DNA of 64,000 nt from the NCBI RefSeq assembly GCF_004363075.1, contig NZ_SNYN01000001.1, positions 473,938 to 537,937 on the forward strand, written 5' to 3'. The notes below the pieces were generated by a model. The model did no database searches and was not told the origin of the DNA. It saw nothing but the letters and a program-made list of their open reading frames with translations. Below, piece by piece: positions 15,882 through 25,190 of the stretch (the stretch's first letter is position 1; each line of letters begins with the position of its first letter). The position numbers and the translations under genes are program-made. The DNA is from Actinorugispora endophytica. Lineage in GTDB: Bacteria; Actinomycetota; Actinomycetes; Streptosporangiales; Streptosporangiaceae.

Positions 15882-18800
15882 TCAGGGCAGGCAGTTGGGA
15901 CCCGGGGCCCACCGTTCGAAGGTGATCCGGCCGCACGCCGCCAGCACGTGCTGGGTGTCCTGGGGGCCCGCCTGGACCAGTTGCACGAGCTTGTCGTCGA
16001 ACCAGTACCCGTCGCCCGGCCGGTCGAAGGCCAGCGTCCCGCTGACCCCGACCAGGTCCCTGGTCCGCTGGATCGCGGAGAGCAGGTCCGACGGCGGTTC
16101 ATCGGAGCGCTCCGGGCCGAACTGGGACCGCTGGGCGCGGTCGACGGAGTCCGAGACCACGGTCAGGGTGTCGTAGGCCATCGCGGCGTGCGCGACGGAG
16201 GGGCCCCGGACCCGGTCCTGGTGCTCTGTCACGTCGATCTCCGAGGGAAGGTCGAGTTCCTCGCTGAGGCGGGCCAGGTTGGCGTAGAACGGCCGCTCCC
16301 CGTTCCCCCCGGTGAGCCCCCAGGTGCCCGTGGCCGCCAGCGGTGTGTAGTAGACGGGGGTCTGGCCGCTGACGTCCCCCAGGTGCGTCAGGTTGTCGGT
16401 GGCGTACTGGGCGATGTCGTCCGACCCCATGACCCGCACTCCGCCGGGGCACCGCCCCGTCTGCTGGAGGGCGTTGAGGAAGCCGCCGAAGTCGGCCGAC
16501 CGGCCCGCGTAGTAGAACAGTTCGGGCGGGTCCGCGCAGACCTCCCGGACCACGTCCTGCAGGCTCGGCTGCCCTTCGCCGCCGTAGGGGACGACCCCCG
16601 GCGGGAAGCCCTCCGCCGCCTCCGCCCCGGCCTCCCCGCCCAGGGCGGTGAACCGGGCCATGAAGCTGCCCGCCAGGTCCACCCCGTAGCTCTCCGTGCT
16701 GGAGTCGTCGGCGACGGCGACCGCCGACCTGGACGGCTCCAGACTCCCGTCGGCGCTCTCCGCGCCCGACCAGCCCCACTGGGCGGCCTGCCGGGCGAGG
16801 CGGGTGTTGGACGGCGCGATGGGGAAGAAGAAGTCGGTGCGCTCCTCACCGATCCGGGCGATGTCGTCGTAGGTCGCGGTGCTGGAGACCATGGGCAGCC
16901 CGAACTTGGAGAGCGCCCCGATGGTGGCCGTCGTCGTGGTCAGGCTCTGCCCGAAGCCGACGGCCGCCATGATGCTGTCGTCCTTCCTCATCTCCTCGCC
17001 GATCCGCTCGGCCACCGTCTCCCCGTGCGCCCATCCGGGACCGGTGTTGGCCAGCAGCAGCCGGATGAGCGGGACGCCCTGGTTCACGGCGTCGTCGTTG
17101 TGCATCTCCTGGCGCAGCGCCAGTCCCGCGAGCTCGCCCTGGACCCCGGCGAGCCTGCTGTTGTCCGCGTCGGGGTCGCGGACCGACATCTGCCCGAAGT
17201 AGACCACCGTCACATAGGGGTCCTTCTTCGTGTCGATCGCGTCGTTCTGCTCCCTGATCCGGTCCTGGACCGACTCCAGCCTCGGGTCGAAGGGGAACGA
17301 GCCGTCGGTGAAGCCGACGCAGTCCCTGGCGCCGCTCCCCGTCGTGGCCCCCCACACCCCCTGGTGCCGGACCATCGGGCGCCAGCACTCGCCGTTGAAG
17401 TGGTCCACCGCCCAGCCGGCCCCGAGCAGCGGCGCCAGCACGGCCAGGCTGACGACGGCCCGGCGCAGGGCCTCCTGCCGTCTCCTCCTCCTGCTGGGGA
17501 CCCTGGCCTCGCGTCCCCTGAGGCCGTCGGGGATCCTGCCGCCCAGCGCCGCCCGCGCCCCGGCCGTGGGACCGAGGTCCCAGGAGAGCACCCGGCTCGG
17601 GCCCAGGTGCGCGCCGCGGTGGCGCCGGAGCGCCCAGTCGGTGATCTCCTGGACGAGCGTCCTCTCGCCGTTCCGGTCCTCGGGCGCGTCCGGCGGCCGG
17701 TCCGCTCCCACCGGGCCGGGGACGACCGTGACGACGACCAGGGGGTCCGGCGCGTACTCGGTGGTGCGGACCTCCTCGATCGCCTCGACGAGGTCGATGC
17801 GCCGGGCCGGGGACTCCGAGACGCCGTCCCAGCGGGTCGCGGTCCGGTCCGCGATCAGGACGGGGCGGTCGAACGCCGTCCGGTAGCGGCGCTTGGGGTA
17901 GGCCTCCTCCAGGTCCGCCAGGACCGCGTTGACCAGGAGCAGCCGCAGCCGGTGCGCCTTCTCTCCGAGCTCGGCGCGCCGCCTCTTGCCGAGGCCGGGA
18001 CCCGAAGGCCCGTACACCACCGCCTGGTAGGCCCGACCCACCTCCTGGGCGACGATCCGGTGGTCCGGGAACAGGGACTGCTCGGTCTCCGGCTGCAGGG
18101 AGAACTGCCCGGTCAGCCACCGGTAGGGCCGCCACGGCTGGCTCCAGCACAGGTAGACCAGTCCGCGCAGGAGCGCGATGAAGGAGAAGACCAGGACCGC
18201 GATGACCTGCTCGAGGGTCTCCAGGTCGGGCACGTTCTGCACGCCCAGCAGGAGGAACAGGCCGAGCAGGAGGTTGACGACGAAGCCCAGCGGCGTCATG
18301 ACCTTCTGGTCGAACCAGTCGAACGCCGGGACGTTCCCGTCCTTGCCGTCGTTCCCCCGGATCCTGTCGACCACGGTGTACAGGCCCGCGTAGAGGACCT
18401 GGTAGACCAGCCTGCCGACGCCGTCGAGGACCCCCTGTCCGGCGCGGACGGCCCACACCCGGGCCGACCGCGCCGTCCGCAGCCGGCCGTCGTCCCCCGC
18501 GCCGCGCCGGGCCGCGGAGCGCTCCTCCGCGGCCCTGGACCGCAGTGCCTCGGCGATCTCGGGGGAGCTCCTGACCCCGCTGTCCGCCTCCCGGGGTTCG
18601 AGCCAGCCCCCCGACGGCCGCCCCGAGCTCTCGGCCTGCGTCCCGAAGACCTGGAACAGCGCCAGCAGGGACTCGGTCCTGGGGAACTCCAGCGGATCGG
18701 GCGACCTCCAGTCGGGGTCGGCAACCTCTGTCCGCCGCTTCGCGAACTCCTCGACCAGCCCTCTGACGTCGGCCTCGGTGCGCAGCAGGTCCTCCGCGGC

Positions 18801-19163
18801 GCCGCCCTCTCCGTTCGGGGCCTTCTCGGGGTCGGTCCTCTCGGCCTCCGCCAGCACCGCGACGGGCTGGTTGGCGCTGCGGGCCAGCAGCAACCCGGTG
18901 ATGATCCCGGCGTCGGCGCCGGGAGGCTCCTCCCCCGCCCGGAGCTCCAGCACGGGGAGCGGCCGCTGTTCCACGGCCTCGTCTCCGCGGCTGAGAAAAC
19001 GCCAGGGGCGGCGGCGCCGGATCCGCCGCTCGGCCTTGCGGCGGCCGGCGACCAGTTCTCTTCCGAGGGGCCGGCGCGCCTTGTCGTAGGCGTCGAGGAA
19101 CTCCGGCACGTAGGCGGGGCTTCCGTCGGGGGGCGCGGAGCCCTGTCGCTGATCCTCTGTCAC
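15882..19163 (-). CDS. Large membrane receptor-like protein with C-terminal periplasmic-binding (type I) domain
   Basis: 1,093 residues from the GTG at 19163. The N-terminal 285 residues are cytoplasmic and rich in charged residues. Two membrane segments follow (VVNLLLGLFLLLGVQ, about 288-308; VIAVLVFSFIALLRGLVYL, about 317-337), then a second cytoplasmic region of about 220 residues with strand-like motifs (RPVLIADRTATRW, DPLVVVTVVPGPV). A third membrane segment lies at about 564-584 (VVSLAVLAPLLGAGWAV). From about 645 the outer part resembles Leu/Ile/Val-binding type I receptors (PYVTVVYFGQMSV, IMAAVGFGQSLTTTTATIGAL, ELFYYAGRSADFGGFLNAL). No Walker motif, kinase or cyclase domain is visible. 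It is monocistronic. An ABC substrate-binding annotation would be misleading, since no transporter is near and the protein is membrane-embedded. It looks like a ligand receptor with an unassigned cytoplasmic output domain. Confidence 0.75.
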   Translation of the reverse strand: MTEDQRQGSAPPDGSPAYVPEFLDAYDKARRPLGRELVAGRRKAERRIRRRRPWRFLSRGDEAVEQRPLPVLELRAGEEPPGADAGIITGLLLARSANQPVAVLAEAERTDPEKAPNGEGGAAEDLLRTEADVRGLVEEFAKRRTEVADPDWRSPDPLEFPRTESLLALFQVFGTQAESSGRPSGGWLEPREADSGVRSSPEIAEALRSRAAEERSAARRGAGDDGRLRTARSARVWAVRAGQGVLDGVGRLVYQVLYAGLYTVVDRIRGNDGKDGNVPAFDWFDQKVMTPLGFVVNLLLGLFLLLGVQNVPDLETLEQVIAVLVFSFIALLRGLVYLCWSQPWRPYRWLTGQFSLQPETEQSLFPDHRIVAQEVGRAYQAVVYGPSGPGLGKRRRAELGEKAHRLRLLLVNAVLADLEEAYPKRRYRTAFDRPVLIADRTATRWDGVSESPARRIDLVEAIEEVRTTEYAPDPLVVVTVVPGPVGADRPPDAPEDRNGERTLVQEITDWALRRHRGAHLGPSRVLSWDLGPTAGARAALGGRIPDGLRGREARVPSRRRRRQEALRRAVVSLAVLAPLLGAGWAVDHFNGECWRPMVRHQGVWGATTGSGARDCVGFTDGSFPFDPRLESVQDRIREQNDAIDTKKDPYVTVVYFGQMSVRDPDADNSRLAGVQGELAGLALRQEMHNDDAVNQGVPLIRLLLANTGPGWAHGETVAERIGEEMRKDDSIMAAVGFGQSLTTTTATIGALSKFGLPMVSSTATYDDIARIGEERTDFFFPIAPSNTRLARQAAQWGWSGAESADGSLEPSRSAVAVADDSSTESYGVDLAGSFMARFTALGGEAGAEAAEGFPPGVVPYGGEGQPSLQDVVREVCADPPELFYYAGRSADFGGFLNALQQTGRCPGGVRVMGSDDIAQYATDNLTHLGDVSGQTPVYYTPLAATGTWGLTGGNGERPFYANLARLSEELDLPSEIDVTEHQDRVRGPSVAHAAMAYDTLTVVSDSVDRAQRSQFGPERSDEPPSDLLSAIQRTRDLVGVSGTLAFDRPGDGYWFDDKLVQLVQAGPQDTQHVLAACGRITFERWAPGPNCLP

Positions 19164-19342
19164 GAAACAGGATGCCTTTCTGGGGGGCACGCCGCGGGAG
19201 AACGGCGGCGTCCTTTCTTTCTTCCCTGAACCCGGGTTTGGTGCCACCTGATTCACCGAATCGCGGCCGTCCGGTTCCGGCCCCGCCGAAACGGCCGCTG
19301 TTTCCTCCCCCTCACCTGCGGCACAGCGCGTCGTCCGAGTAG

Positions 19343-20473
<1,131 letters not shown>

Positions 20474-20497
20474 CCGCCGACCTCGGTATAGACATAG

Positions 20498-20528
20498 GGG
20501 CTGGTCCCGGATTCACCGGGGCCGGCCC
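20498..20528 (+). terminator. Intrinsic-type terminator after serC
   Basis: 13 bp stem with two G-U pairs (gggctggtcccgg with ccggggccggccc) and a 5-base loop, followed by CTTTCG, 24 bp after the serC stop. Confidence 0.7.
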
Positions 20529-20560
20529 TTTCGCTTCGCCCCACACGGACGGACCCGGCC

Positions 20561-21556
20561 TTGCGCAGGAACAAGCAGCTGCCCCACATCAAGATCATCT
20601 CGCACCGCGGCGCGTCGGGCCACCGGCCCGAGCACACCCTCTCCTCCTACACGCTGGGGGCCCGCTACGGCGGCGACTTCATCGAGGTCGACCTGGTCTC
20701 CACCAAGGACGGGCACCTGATCGCCCGGCACGAGCCGGAGATCGGTCACACCACCGACGTGGCGTCGCGCCCGGAGTTCGCCGACCGCCGCGGCACCCGG
20801 ACCATCGACGGGGTCGAGGTCACCGGTTTCTTCGCCGAGGACTTCACGCTGGAGGAGATCCGGACGCTGCGCGCGGTGGAGCGGCTGCCCTCGGTGCGCC
20901 CGGACAACGCCGCGCACGACGGCGACTACCCGGTCCCCACCCTGGTGGAAATCATCGAGCTGGCCAAGGCGCTCACCAGGGAGTTGGGGCGTCCCATCGG
21001 GGTCTACCCCGAGACCAAGCACCCCGCCCACCACGCCTCGGCCGGCCTCGGCCTGGAGCCGCCGCTGATCCGGACCCTGCGCGAGCACGGCCTGGCCGGG
21101 CCGGAGCCCGAGGTACCGGTGTTCCTGCAGTCCTTCGAGCCCGAGAGCCTGAAGAAGCTGGGCGAACTCCGGCTGCCGCGGGTCCTCCTGATCGGCGCCG
21201 AGGAGCGGTGGGCGCCCTTCACCACCCGCGAGGGGCTGGCCGGGGTGGCGGCCTTCGCCGACGCGATCGGACCCGACAAGTCACTGGTCGTCGCCGTCAC
21301 CGAGGACGGCGAGCTGGGCGAGCCGACCTCCCTGGTCGCCGACGCGCACGACGCGGGCCTGCTCGTGCACCCGTACACCTTCCGCAGCGAGAACCACTTC
21401 CTGCCCGAGTCGCTGCGGTCGGGCGGCGGCCCGACCGCCTACGGGGCCTTCGCCGCCGAGTACGAGGCGTTCTTCGCCGCGGGCGTGGACGGCGTCTTCA
21501 CCGACCACTCCCGTCACGCCTTCCTCGCCCGCGAGATCTTCCTCGACGAGGGCTGA
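20561..21556 (+). CDS. Glycerophosphodiester phosphodiesterase
   Basis: 331 residues from a TTG start with no strong ribosome-binding site. Hydrolyses glycerophosphodiesters to glycerol-3-phosphate and an alcohol. The GDPD core is clear: IISHRGASGHRPEHTLSSY (catalytic histidine/arginine), EVDLVSTKDGHLIARHEPEI (metal ligands and second histidine) and the C-terminal GVDGVFTDHSRHAF. No signal peptide is visible, so it is probably cytoplasmic. Its last 27 codons belong to a tandemly duplicated segment and reappear as a fragment at 22483. Confidence 0.92.
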   Translation: MRRNKQLPHIKIISHRGASGHRPEHTLSSYTLGARYGGDFIEVDLVSTKDGHLIARHEPEIGHTTDVASRPEFADRRGTRTIDGVEVTGFFAEDFTLEEIRTLRAVERLPSVRPDNAAHDGDYPVPTLVEIIELAKALTRELGRPIGVYPETKHPAHHASAGLGLEPPLIRTLREHGLAGPEPEVPVFLQSFEPESLKKLGELRLPRVLLIGAEERWAPFTTREGLAGVAAFADAIGPDKSLVVAVTEDGELGEPTSLVADAHDAGLLVHPYTFRSENHFLPESLRSGGGPTAYGAFAAEYEAFFAAGVDGVFTDHSRHAFLAREIFLDEG

Positions 21557-21565
21557 TCCGGGAGA

Positions 21566-21589
21566 GCGGCGCGGTCGGGGCCGCGCCGC
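21566..21589 (+). terminator. Terminator after the GDPD gene (also in unit B at 22573-22596)
   Basis: Perfect 9 bp GC stem (GCGGCGCGG with CCGCGCCGC) around a 6-base loop, 10 bp after the stop. The same hairpin recurs 1,007 bp downstream. Confidence 0.65.
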
Positions 21590-21669
21590 GACCGGGAGAA
21601 CGGCCTCCCCGCCTCTGCGGACCGTGTGAAACGGCCGGTGCTTCTTTATCCTGTGGACGACGACGGGCA

Positions 21670-21700
21670 GGCCGGAAGCGATGCGGTTACACTTCCGGCC
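21670..21700 (+). promoter_or_regulatory. Leader hairpin before Uma2 gene A (identical copy at 22677-22707)
   Basis: GGCCGGAAG (21670-21678) pairs perfectly with CTTCCGGCC (21692-21700) over a 13-base loop. The right arm ends one base before CAGGAGGTGA, the ribosome-binding site. A weak promoter-like pair (GTGAAA..TTATCC) lies just upstream. The hairpin is identical in both units, as if conserved for control of expression. Confidence 0.45.
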
Positions 21701-21719
21701 CAGGAGGTGACGTAGCGAA

Positions 21720-22331
21720 ATGAGTCTCGCTGTGATGGAAACCGTTTCCGGTGGCGACACGCCTGATTCCAACCCCTTGCTGCGCGCCTGGCAGGAGCTG
21801 GACGTGCCCGAAGGCTGGCGGGCCGAGATCATCGATGGAGAAATCAGGCTGATGACGCCGCCTTCGAGACCGCACAACTTCATCGCGGCGAAAGTGTCCC
21901 GGGCGCTGCTGCGCTCCATTCCCGAGACATGGGACGTCTACCAGACACTGGGGCTGCGTATCGACTCACTGGGAGACCTCTACGTACCGGATCTCGTCGT
22001 CATCCCCGACAGCGCCATGCTGGATGACGGCGCGGACCTCCCGTGCTCCGCCGAGGACGCGCTCCTGGTGGTCGAGATCGTTTCCAAGAGCAACGGCGAC
22101 CGTGATCGCAGGACGAAGCTGCGGGGATACGCGCACGGCTTGGTCCCGCTGTACCTCCTGGTCGACCGGTGGGCCGAGGAAGGGCCTTCGGTGACCCTGT
22201 ACGAGGATCCGGAGAACGGGCGGTACCGCAGGCACACCACCGTGCCCTTCGGCGCCAAGGCCAGCCTTCCCTCTCCGTTCGGACTGGAACTCGACACCTC
22301 GGACTTCCCCGACGCGAAGCAGTGGAAGTAG
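21720..22331 (+). CDS. Uma2-family (DUF820) putative PD-(D/E)XK endonuclease, copy A
   Basis: 203 residues. Uma2/DUF820 proteins have a restriction-endonuclease-like fold; their biological role is unproven. The PD motif is VPDLVVIP (about residues 90-97), the E-x-K region is LLVVEIVSKSN (about 113-123), and the conserved RRTKLRGYA helix follows. It starts with ATG after AGGAGGTGACGTAGCGAA. It shares MSLAVMET and RAWQELDVP with copy B, but overall identity is roughly 55-60% by eye, far below that of the flanking DNA. Gene order is GDPD, Uma2, then a convergent beta-propeller fragment. Confidence 0.82.
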   Translation: MSLAVMETVSGGDTPDSNPLLRAWQELDVPEGWRAEIIDGEIRLMTPPSRPHNFIAAKVSRALLRSIPETWDVYQTLGLRIDSLGDLYVPDLVVIPDSAMLDDGADLPCSAEDALLVVEIVSKSNGDRDRRTKLRGYAHGLVPLYLLVDRWAEEGPSVTLYEDPENGRYRRHTTVPFGAKASLPSPFGLELDTSDFPDAKQWK

Positions 22332-22334
22332 TCC

Positions 22335-22481
22335 TCAGCCGCTGCGGGCCAGCCAGGTGATGGCGAGGACGACCACCAGCGCGACGCCGACGCCGCCGAG
22401 GATGAGGAGGCCCGCTCCGCCGTCCTCGCGGGGTCCGGACGCCTCTCCCCCGCCGGAAGGCCGCGACTCCTCCTCGCTCGG
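22335..22481 (-). pseudogene. Duplicated 3' fragment of the membrane-anchored propeller gene at 23339
   Basis: In the minus frame this reads SGGGEASGPREDGG, a membrane segment (LLILGGVGVALVVVLAITWL) and ARSG-stop, the same C-terminus as the intact gene ending at 23339. Upstream sequence is missing because it joins GDPD sequence at about 22482. It is a by-product of the tandem duplication. Confidence 0.85.
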
Positions 22482-22482
22482 A

Positions 22483-22563
22483 GCCGCGGGCGTGGACGGT
22501 GTCTTCACCGACCACTCCCGCCACGCCTTCCTCGCCCGCGAGGTCTTCCTCGACGAGGGCTGA
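22483..22563 (+). pseudogene. Duplicated 3' fragment of the GDPD gene
   Basis: Encodes AAGVDGVFTDHSRHAFLAREVFLDEG-stop, matching the end of the phosphodiesterase at 20561-21556 apart from one I-to-V change. No start or upstream coding sequence is attached. It marks the duplication junction. Confidence 0.88.
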
Positions 22564-22726
22564 CCCGGGAGAGCGGCGCGGTCGGGGCCGCGCCGCGACC
22601 GGGAGAACGGCCTCCCCGCCTCTGCGGACCGTGTGAAACGGCCGGTGCTTCTTTATCCTGTGGACGACGACGGGCAGGCCGGAAGCGATGCGGTTACACT
22701 TCCGGCCCAGGAGGTGACGTAGCGAA

Positions 22727-23335
22727 ATGAGTCTCGCTGTGATGGAAACCGGTCCCCATTCCATGGAACCCGATCCCGAGGACGTGCTGCGCGCCTGGCA
22801 GGAGCTGGACGTGCCCGACGGATGGCGGGCCGAGATCATCGATCCTGGAAAGATCAGCCTGATGTCGCCCCCCTCGAACCCGCACAACTTCATCGCCGAA
22901 CTGGTTCAGGACGCTTTCCACCCGGCCAAGCCAGACAAGACCGGTCTCTATCAGACCGTAGGGCTGTGGATCGCCGTCACCGGTCGGCTCTTCATCCCTG
23001 ACCTCGCTGTGATCCCCCGGTCCATCGTGCGGGAGTCCAAGGCACCGCTGGCGGCACACGAGGCCCTCATCGTCGTGGAGATCACTTCCAGGGACAACGC
23101 CACCGACGACCGCGTCAAGAAACTCGCCGGATACGCGCACGGCATGGTTCCGCTCTACCTGCTGGTCGACGCCTGGGACCCGACAGGCCCGTCGGTGACC
23201 CTGTACGAGCAGCCCCACAACGGCCGGTACGACGTGCACCACACGGTTTCGTTCGGCAGGGCCATCACTGTTCCGGCACCGTTCGACATCGAACTGGACA
23301 CCTCGGAGTTCCCCCCCGGTTCGGAGTGGAAGTAG
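22727..23335 (+). CDS. Uma2-family (DUF820) putative endonuclease, copy B
   Basis: 202 residues. Same family and leader as copy A. PD is in IPDLAVIP and the acidic strand is LIVVEITSRDN, where the lysine of copy A's EIVSKS is an arginine; the downstream KKLAGYAHG helix is kept. The C-terminus IELDTSEFPPGSEWK parallels LELDTSDFPDAKQWK in copy A. The K-to-R change near the active site may alter or abolish activity, while the second conserved lysine remains. The stop is 3 bp from the stop of the convergent propeller gene. Confidence 0.82.
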   Translation: MSLAVMETGPHSMEPDPEDVLRAWQELDVPDGWRAEIIDPGKISLMSPPSNPHNFIAELVQDAFHPAKPDKTGLYQTVGLWIAVTGRLFIPDLAVIPRSIVRESKAPLAAHEALIVVEITSRDNATDDRVKKLAGYAHGMVPLYLLVDAWDPTGPSVTLYEQPHNGRYDVHHTVSFGRAITVPAPFDIELDTSEFPPGSEWK

Positions 23336-23338
23336 CCC

Positions 23339-24415
23339 TCAGCCGCTGCGGGCCAGCCAGGTGATGGCGAGGACGACCACCAGCGCGACGCCGACGCCGC
23401 CGAGGATGAGGAGGCCCGCTCCGCCGTCCTCGCGGGGTCCGGACGCCTCTCCCCCGCCGGAAGGCCGCGACTCCTCCTCGCTCGGGGCGGCCGGGGCGGG
23501 CTCCGTCTCCGGGAGCGGAACGCGCCACACCGGGCTCCCCACCCCCTCGGTCCCCGCCAGCAGCGCGGTCCCGTCCCGGGTGTAGGCCAGCGACTCGCCC
23601 TGGTCGCTCTCCGGGAGCCCCAGACGGGCCGTGCTCCGCCCGGGGACCCCCTCGGAGGCGTCGTAGACCGCCACGCTCCAGTAGGTCCGGATCGCGTAGT
23701 ACCCGCCGTCCGGCGAGAACGACGCGTCAGTGGCGAACAGCGGGGCCGGGCCGACTCTGGTGAGGGTGTTCACGGCCTCGGGGTCGAGCCGCTCGGGCGC
23801 GGCGTAGAGCCCGCCCGCGAGCTCCTTGCTGACGACGTAGAGCCGGTTGTCGCGCGGGTCCACGAGGATGCCCTCGGCGTCGCGGCCTCCGTCGGCGTAG
23901 GCGAGGGTGAACGCGGTCGCCGTGACCGTCTGGTCGACGAGGTCGCGGGGCTCCGGCAGGCGGTACACGCGCACGTCCGGCCAGCCGCCCTGGTAGTTGT
24001 CGCCGATGTCCGCGACGTAGACCGCCGGCTCGCCCGCGTCGTCGGCCCCGACCGCGACGGCCTCCCAGTCCCGGGCCTCCACCCCGTCCCCGGCCAGCCG
24101 GACCGTGGCCACCGTCTCGCCCCGCTCGTCGACGGCGTAGACGTCCGGGCCGTACTGCGGGCCGCTGTCGTTGTGCGTCCAGTACACGCCCTCGTGCCGT
24201 ACCGAGGCCGCCATCCCGCTGGACTCGGCGATCCGCGGGTCGGTGAGGGCGAAGGCGGTCTCGGTGCCCTCGGGGACCCGCTCGCCCGCCGACGCCCCGG
24301 GGGACTCCGCCGGTTCCCGGTCCTGCGCGGGGAGTGCCCCGGCGCCCAGCAGCACGGGAAGGATCATGGCCGCAACCGTCAACCGCACGCGGACGCCTGG
24401 TGTCATGGTCCACAT
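23339..24415 (-). CDS. Secreted, membrane-anchored beta-propeller-like protein
   Basis: 358 residues. An N-terminal signal segment ([21 protein letters not shown]), a beta-propeller-like body (ESSGMAASVRHEGVYWTHNDSGPQYGPDVYAVDERGETVATVRLAG; DWEAVAVGADDAGEPAVYVADIGDN; DAEGILVDPRDNRLYVVSKE) and a C-terminal membrane anchor with basic tail (LLILGGVGVALVVVLAITWLARSG). The DWEAVAV..YVADIGDN pattern occurs in a widespread group of actinobacterial extracellular proteins of unknown function related to phytase-like/esterase-like propellers. An alternative ATG lies at 24406. Its last 49 codons are duplicated at 22335. Confidence 0.75.
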   Translation of the reverse strand: MWTMTPGVRVRLTVAAMILPVLLGAGALPAQDREPAESPGASAGERVPEGTETAFALTDPRIAESSGMAASVRHEGVYWTHNDSGPQYGPDVYAVDERGETVATVRLAGDGVEARDWEAVAVGADDAGEPAVYVADIGDNYQGGWPDVRVYRLPEPRDLVDQTVTATAFTLAYADGGRDAEGILVDPRDNRLYVVSKELAGGLYAAPERLDPEAVNTLTRVGPAPLFATDASFSPDGGYYAIRTYWSVAVYDASEGVPGRSTARLGLPESDQGESLAYTRDGTALLAGTEGVGSPVWRVPLPETEPAPAAPSEEESRPSGGGEASGPREDGGAGLLILGGVGVALVVVLAITWLARSG

Positions 24416-24467
24416 CCTCGCATCCGGTTCCGCGGGGCTCCGGCGCCAGGACCGTCGGGGGCCGGGC

Positions 24468-24566
24468 CTACTGGAGCAGGGCGCCCACGACGACGACGAG
24501 CATGATCGCCGCGAGCACCGCGGGAAGCAGCCAGCGCTGCTTCCGGTTGTTGGTGAGCATGCTCAT
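24468..24566 (-). CDS. Very small single-helix membrane peptide
   Basis: 32 residues: a basic start (MSMLTNNRKQRW) and one hydrophobic helix (LLPAVLAAIMLVVVVGALLQ). GAGGAAG lies about 12 bp upstream of the ATG. The in-frame extension toward 24905 overlaps thpR and looks random. The clean basic-then-hydrophobic design argues for a genuine micro-protein. Function unknown. Confidence 0.4.
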   Translation of the reverse strand: MSMLTNNRKQRWLLPAVLAAIMLVVVVGALLQ

Positions 24567-24628
24567 GGGACGTCCCGGCTTCCTCGCGGTCTTTCCAGTG
24601 TTCCGGCCTTCGGTTCTGCTCCGCGTGC

Positions 24629-25177
24629 TCAGGTTAGTGCCCAGGTGTCGACGGTCCGGTACCGGGGAGCGCCCCCGCGACGGCTGTGCACGAGCCGCAC
24701 CTCGGCGGCCCGCCAGCGCTCGGTGTCCAGGGCGTCCAGTTCCGCGCGCTGGGCCGACAGGTCTGCCGCCCGGCGGGAGCGGGCCAGGGTGAGGTGCGGC
24801 GTGTAGGCGCGGTCCTCCACCCCGACGCCGGCGGCGACGGCGGCCCCGCGCAGCTCCGCGGCCAGCGCGGTCAGCTCCGGGACGTCCCCGGTGAGGCTCG
24901 CCCACAGCACGTGGGCGCGTGCGGGGTCCGCCGGGAAGGTCCCGGCCCCGCCCAGTCCCAGCGTCATCGCCCGGTGCCGCGCGGCCGCGCGGGCCAGACC
25001 CGCGCGCACCGCGTCCACGCCCTCGTCCGGCACCTCTCCCAGGAACAGCAGCGTCACGTGCCAGTCCTCCCGCGACGTCCAGCGCAGGCCGTCGCGGCGG
25101 CCGCGCGCGGCGGCCGCCGCCGCGGCCAGTTCGTCGAGCGCGGCAGCGGGCGGGACGAGCGCGGCGAACAGGCGCAT
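24629..25177 (-). CDS. thpR: RNA 2',3'-cyclic phosphodiesterase (2H phosphoesterase)
   Basis: 182 residues. Member of the 2H superfamily (LigT/ThpR), which opens 2',3'-cyclic phosphates on RNA. Both catalytic H-x-T-x motifs are present: WHVTLLFLGEV near residue 40 and YTPHLTLARSR near residue 125. The start MRLFAALVPP is typical. The stop of the MFS gene lies 13 bp beyond the thpR start on the same strand, so the MFS gene is upstream and the two may share a transcript. Confidence 0.92.
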   Translation of the reverse strand: MRLFAALVPPAAALDELAAAAAAARGRRDGLRWTSREDWHVTLLFLGEVPDEGVDAVRAGLARAAARHRAMTLGLGGAGTFPADPARAHVLWASLTGDVPELTALAAELRGAAVAAGVGVEDRAYTPHLTLARSRRAADLSAQRAELDALDTERWRAAEVRLVHSRRGGAPRYRTVDTWALT

Positions 25178-25190
25178 CGGACCTCCGGGG

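Larger units (their letters stand above)
21476..22481. repeat. Tandem duplication, unit A
   Basis: Unit of about 1,006 bp holding the 3' end of the GDPD gene, a terminator, a promoter/leader, an Uma2 gene and the 3' end of the gene at 23339. It is repeated directly as unit B (22483-23485). The left flank (21476 to about 21738) has four mismatches to unit B, all in the first 90 bases; the leader and first six codons are identical. The right flank (22335-22481) is also nearly identical. The Uma2 coding core between them is much more diverged. Confidence 0.88.
22483..23485. repeat. Tandem duplication, unit B
   Basis: Direct repeat of unit A with an offset of 1,007 bp at the left arm and 1,004 bp at the right arm, a difference explained by small indels inside the Uma2 gene. 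Homology begins at gccgcgggcgtggacgg and ends at ctcctcctcgctcgg. Confidence 0.88.

Noticed and set aside
15948-19229. Plus-strand open frame of 1,093 codons opposite the receptor-like gene
   Set aside because: Low-complexity R/P/G/V-rich translation typical of antisense frames in high-GC DNA. The minus-strand frame has membrane helices and a recognisable ligand-binding domain.
24468-24905. 145-residue minus-strand frame ending in the small membrane peptide
   Set aside because: Its first 110 residues overlap thpR in another frame and look random; only the final 32 residues from the internal ATG look like a protein.
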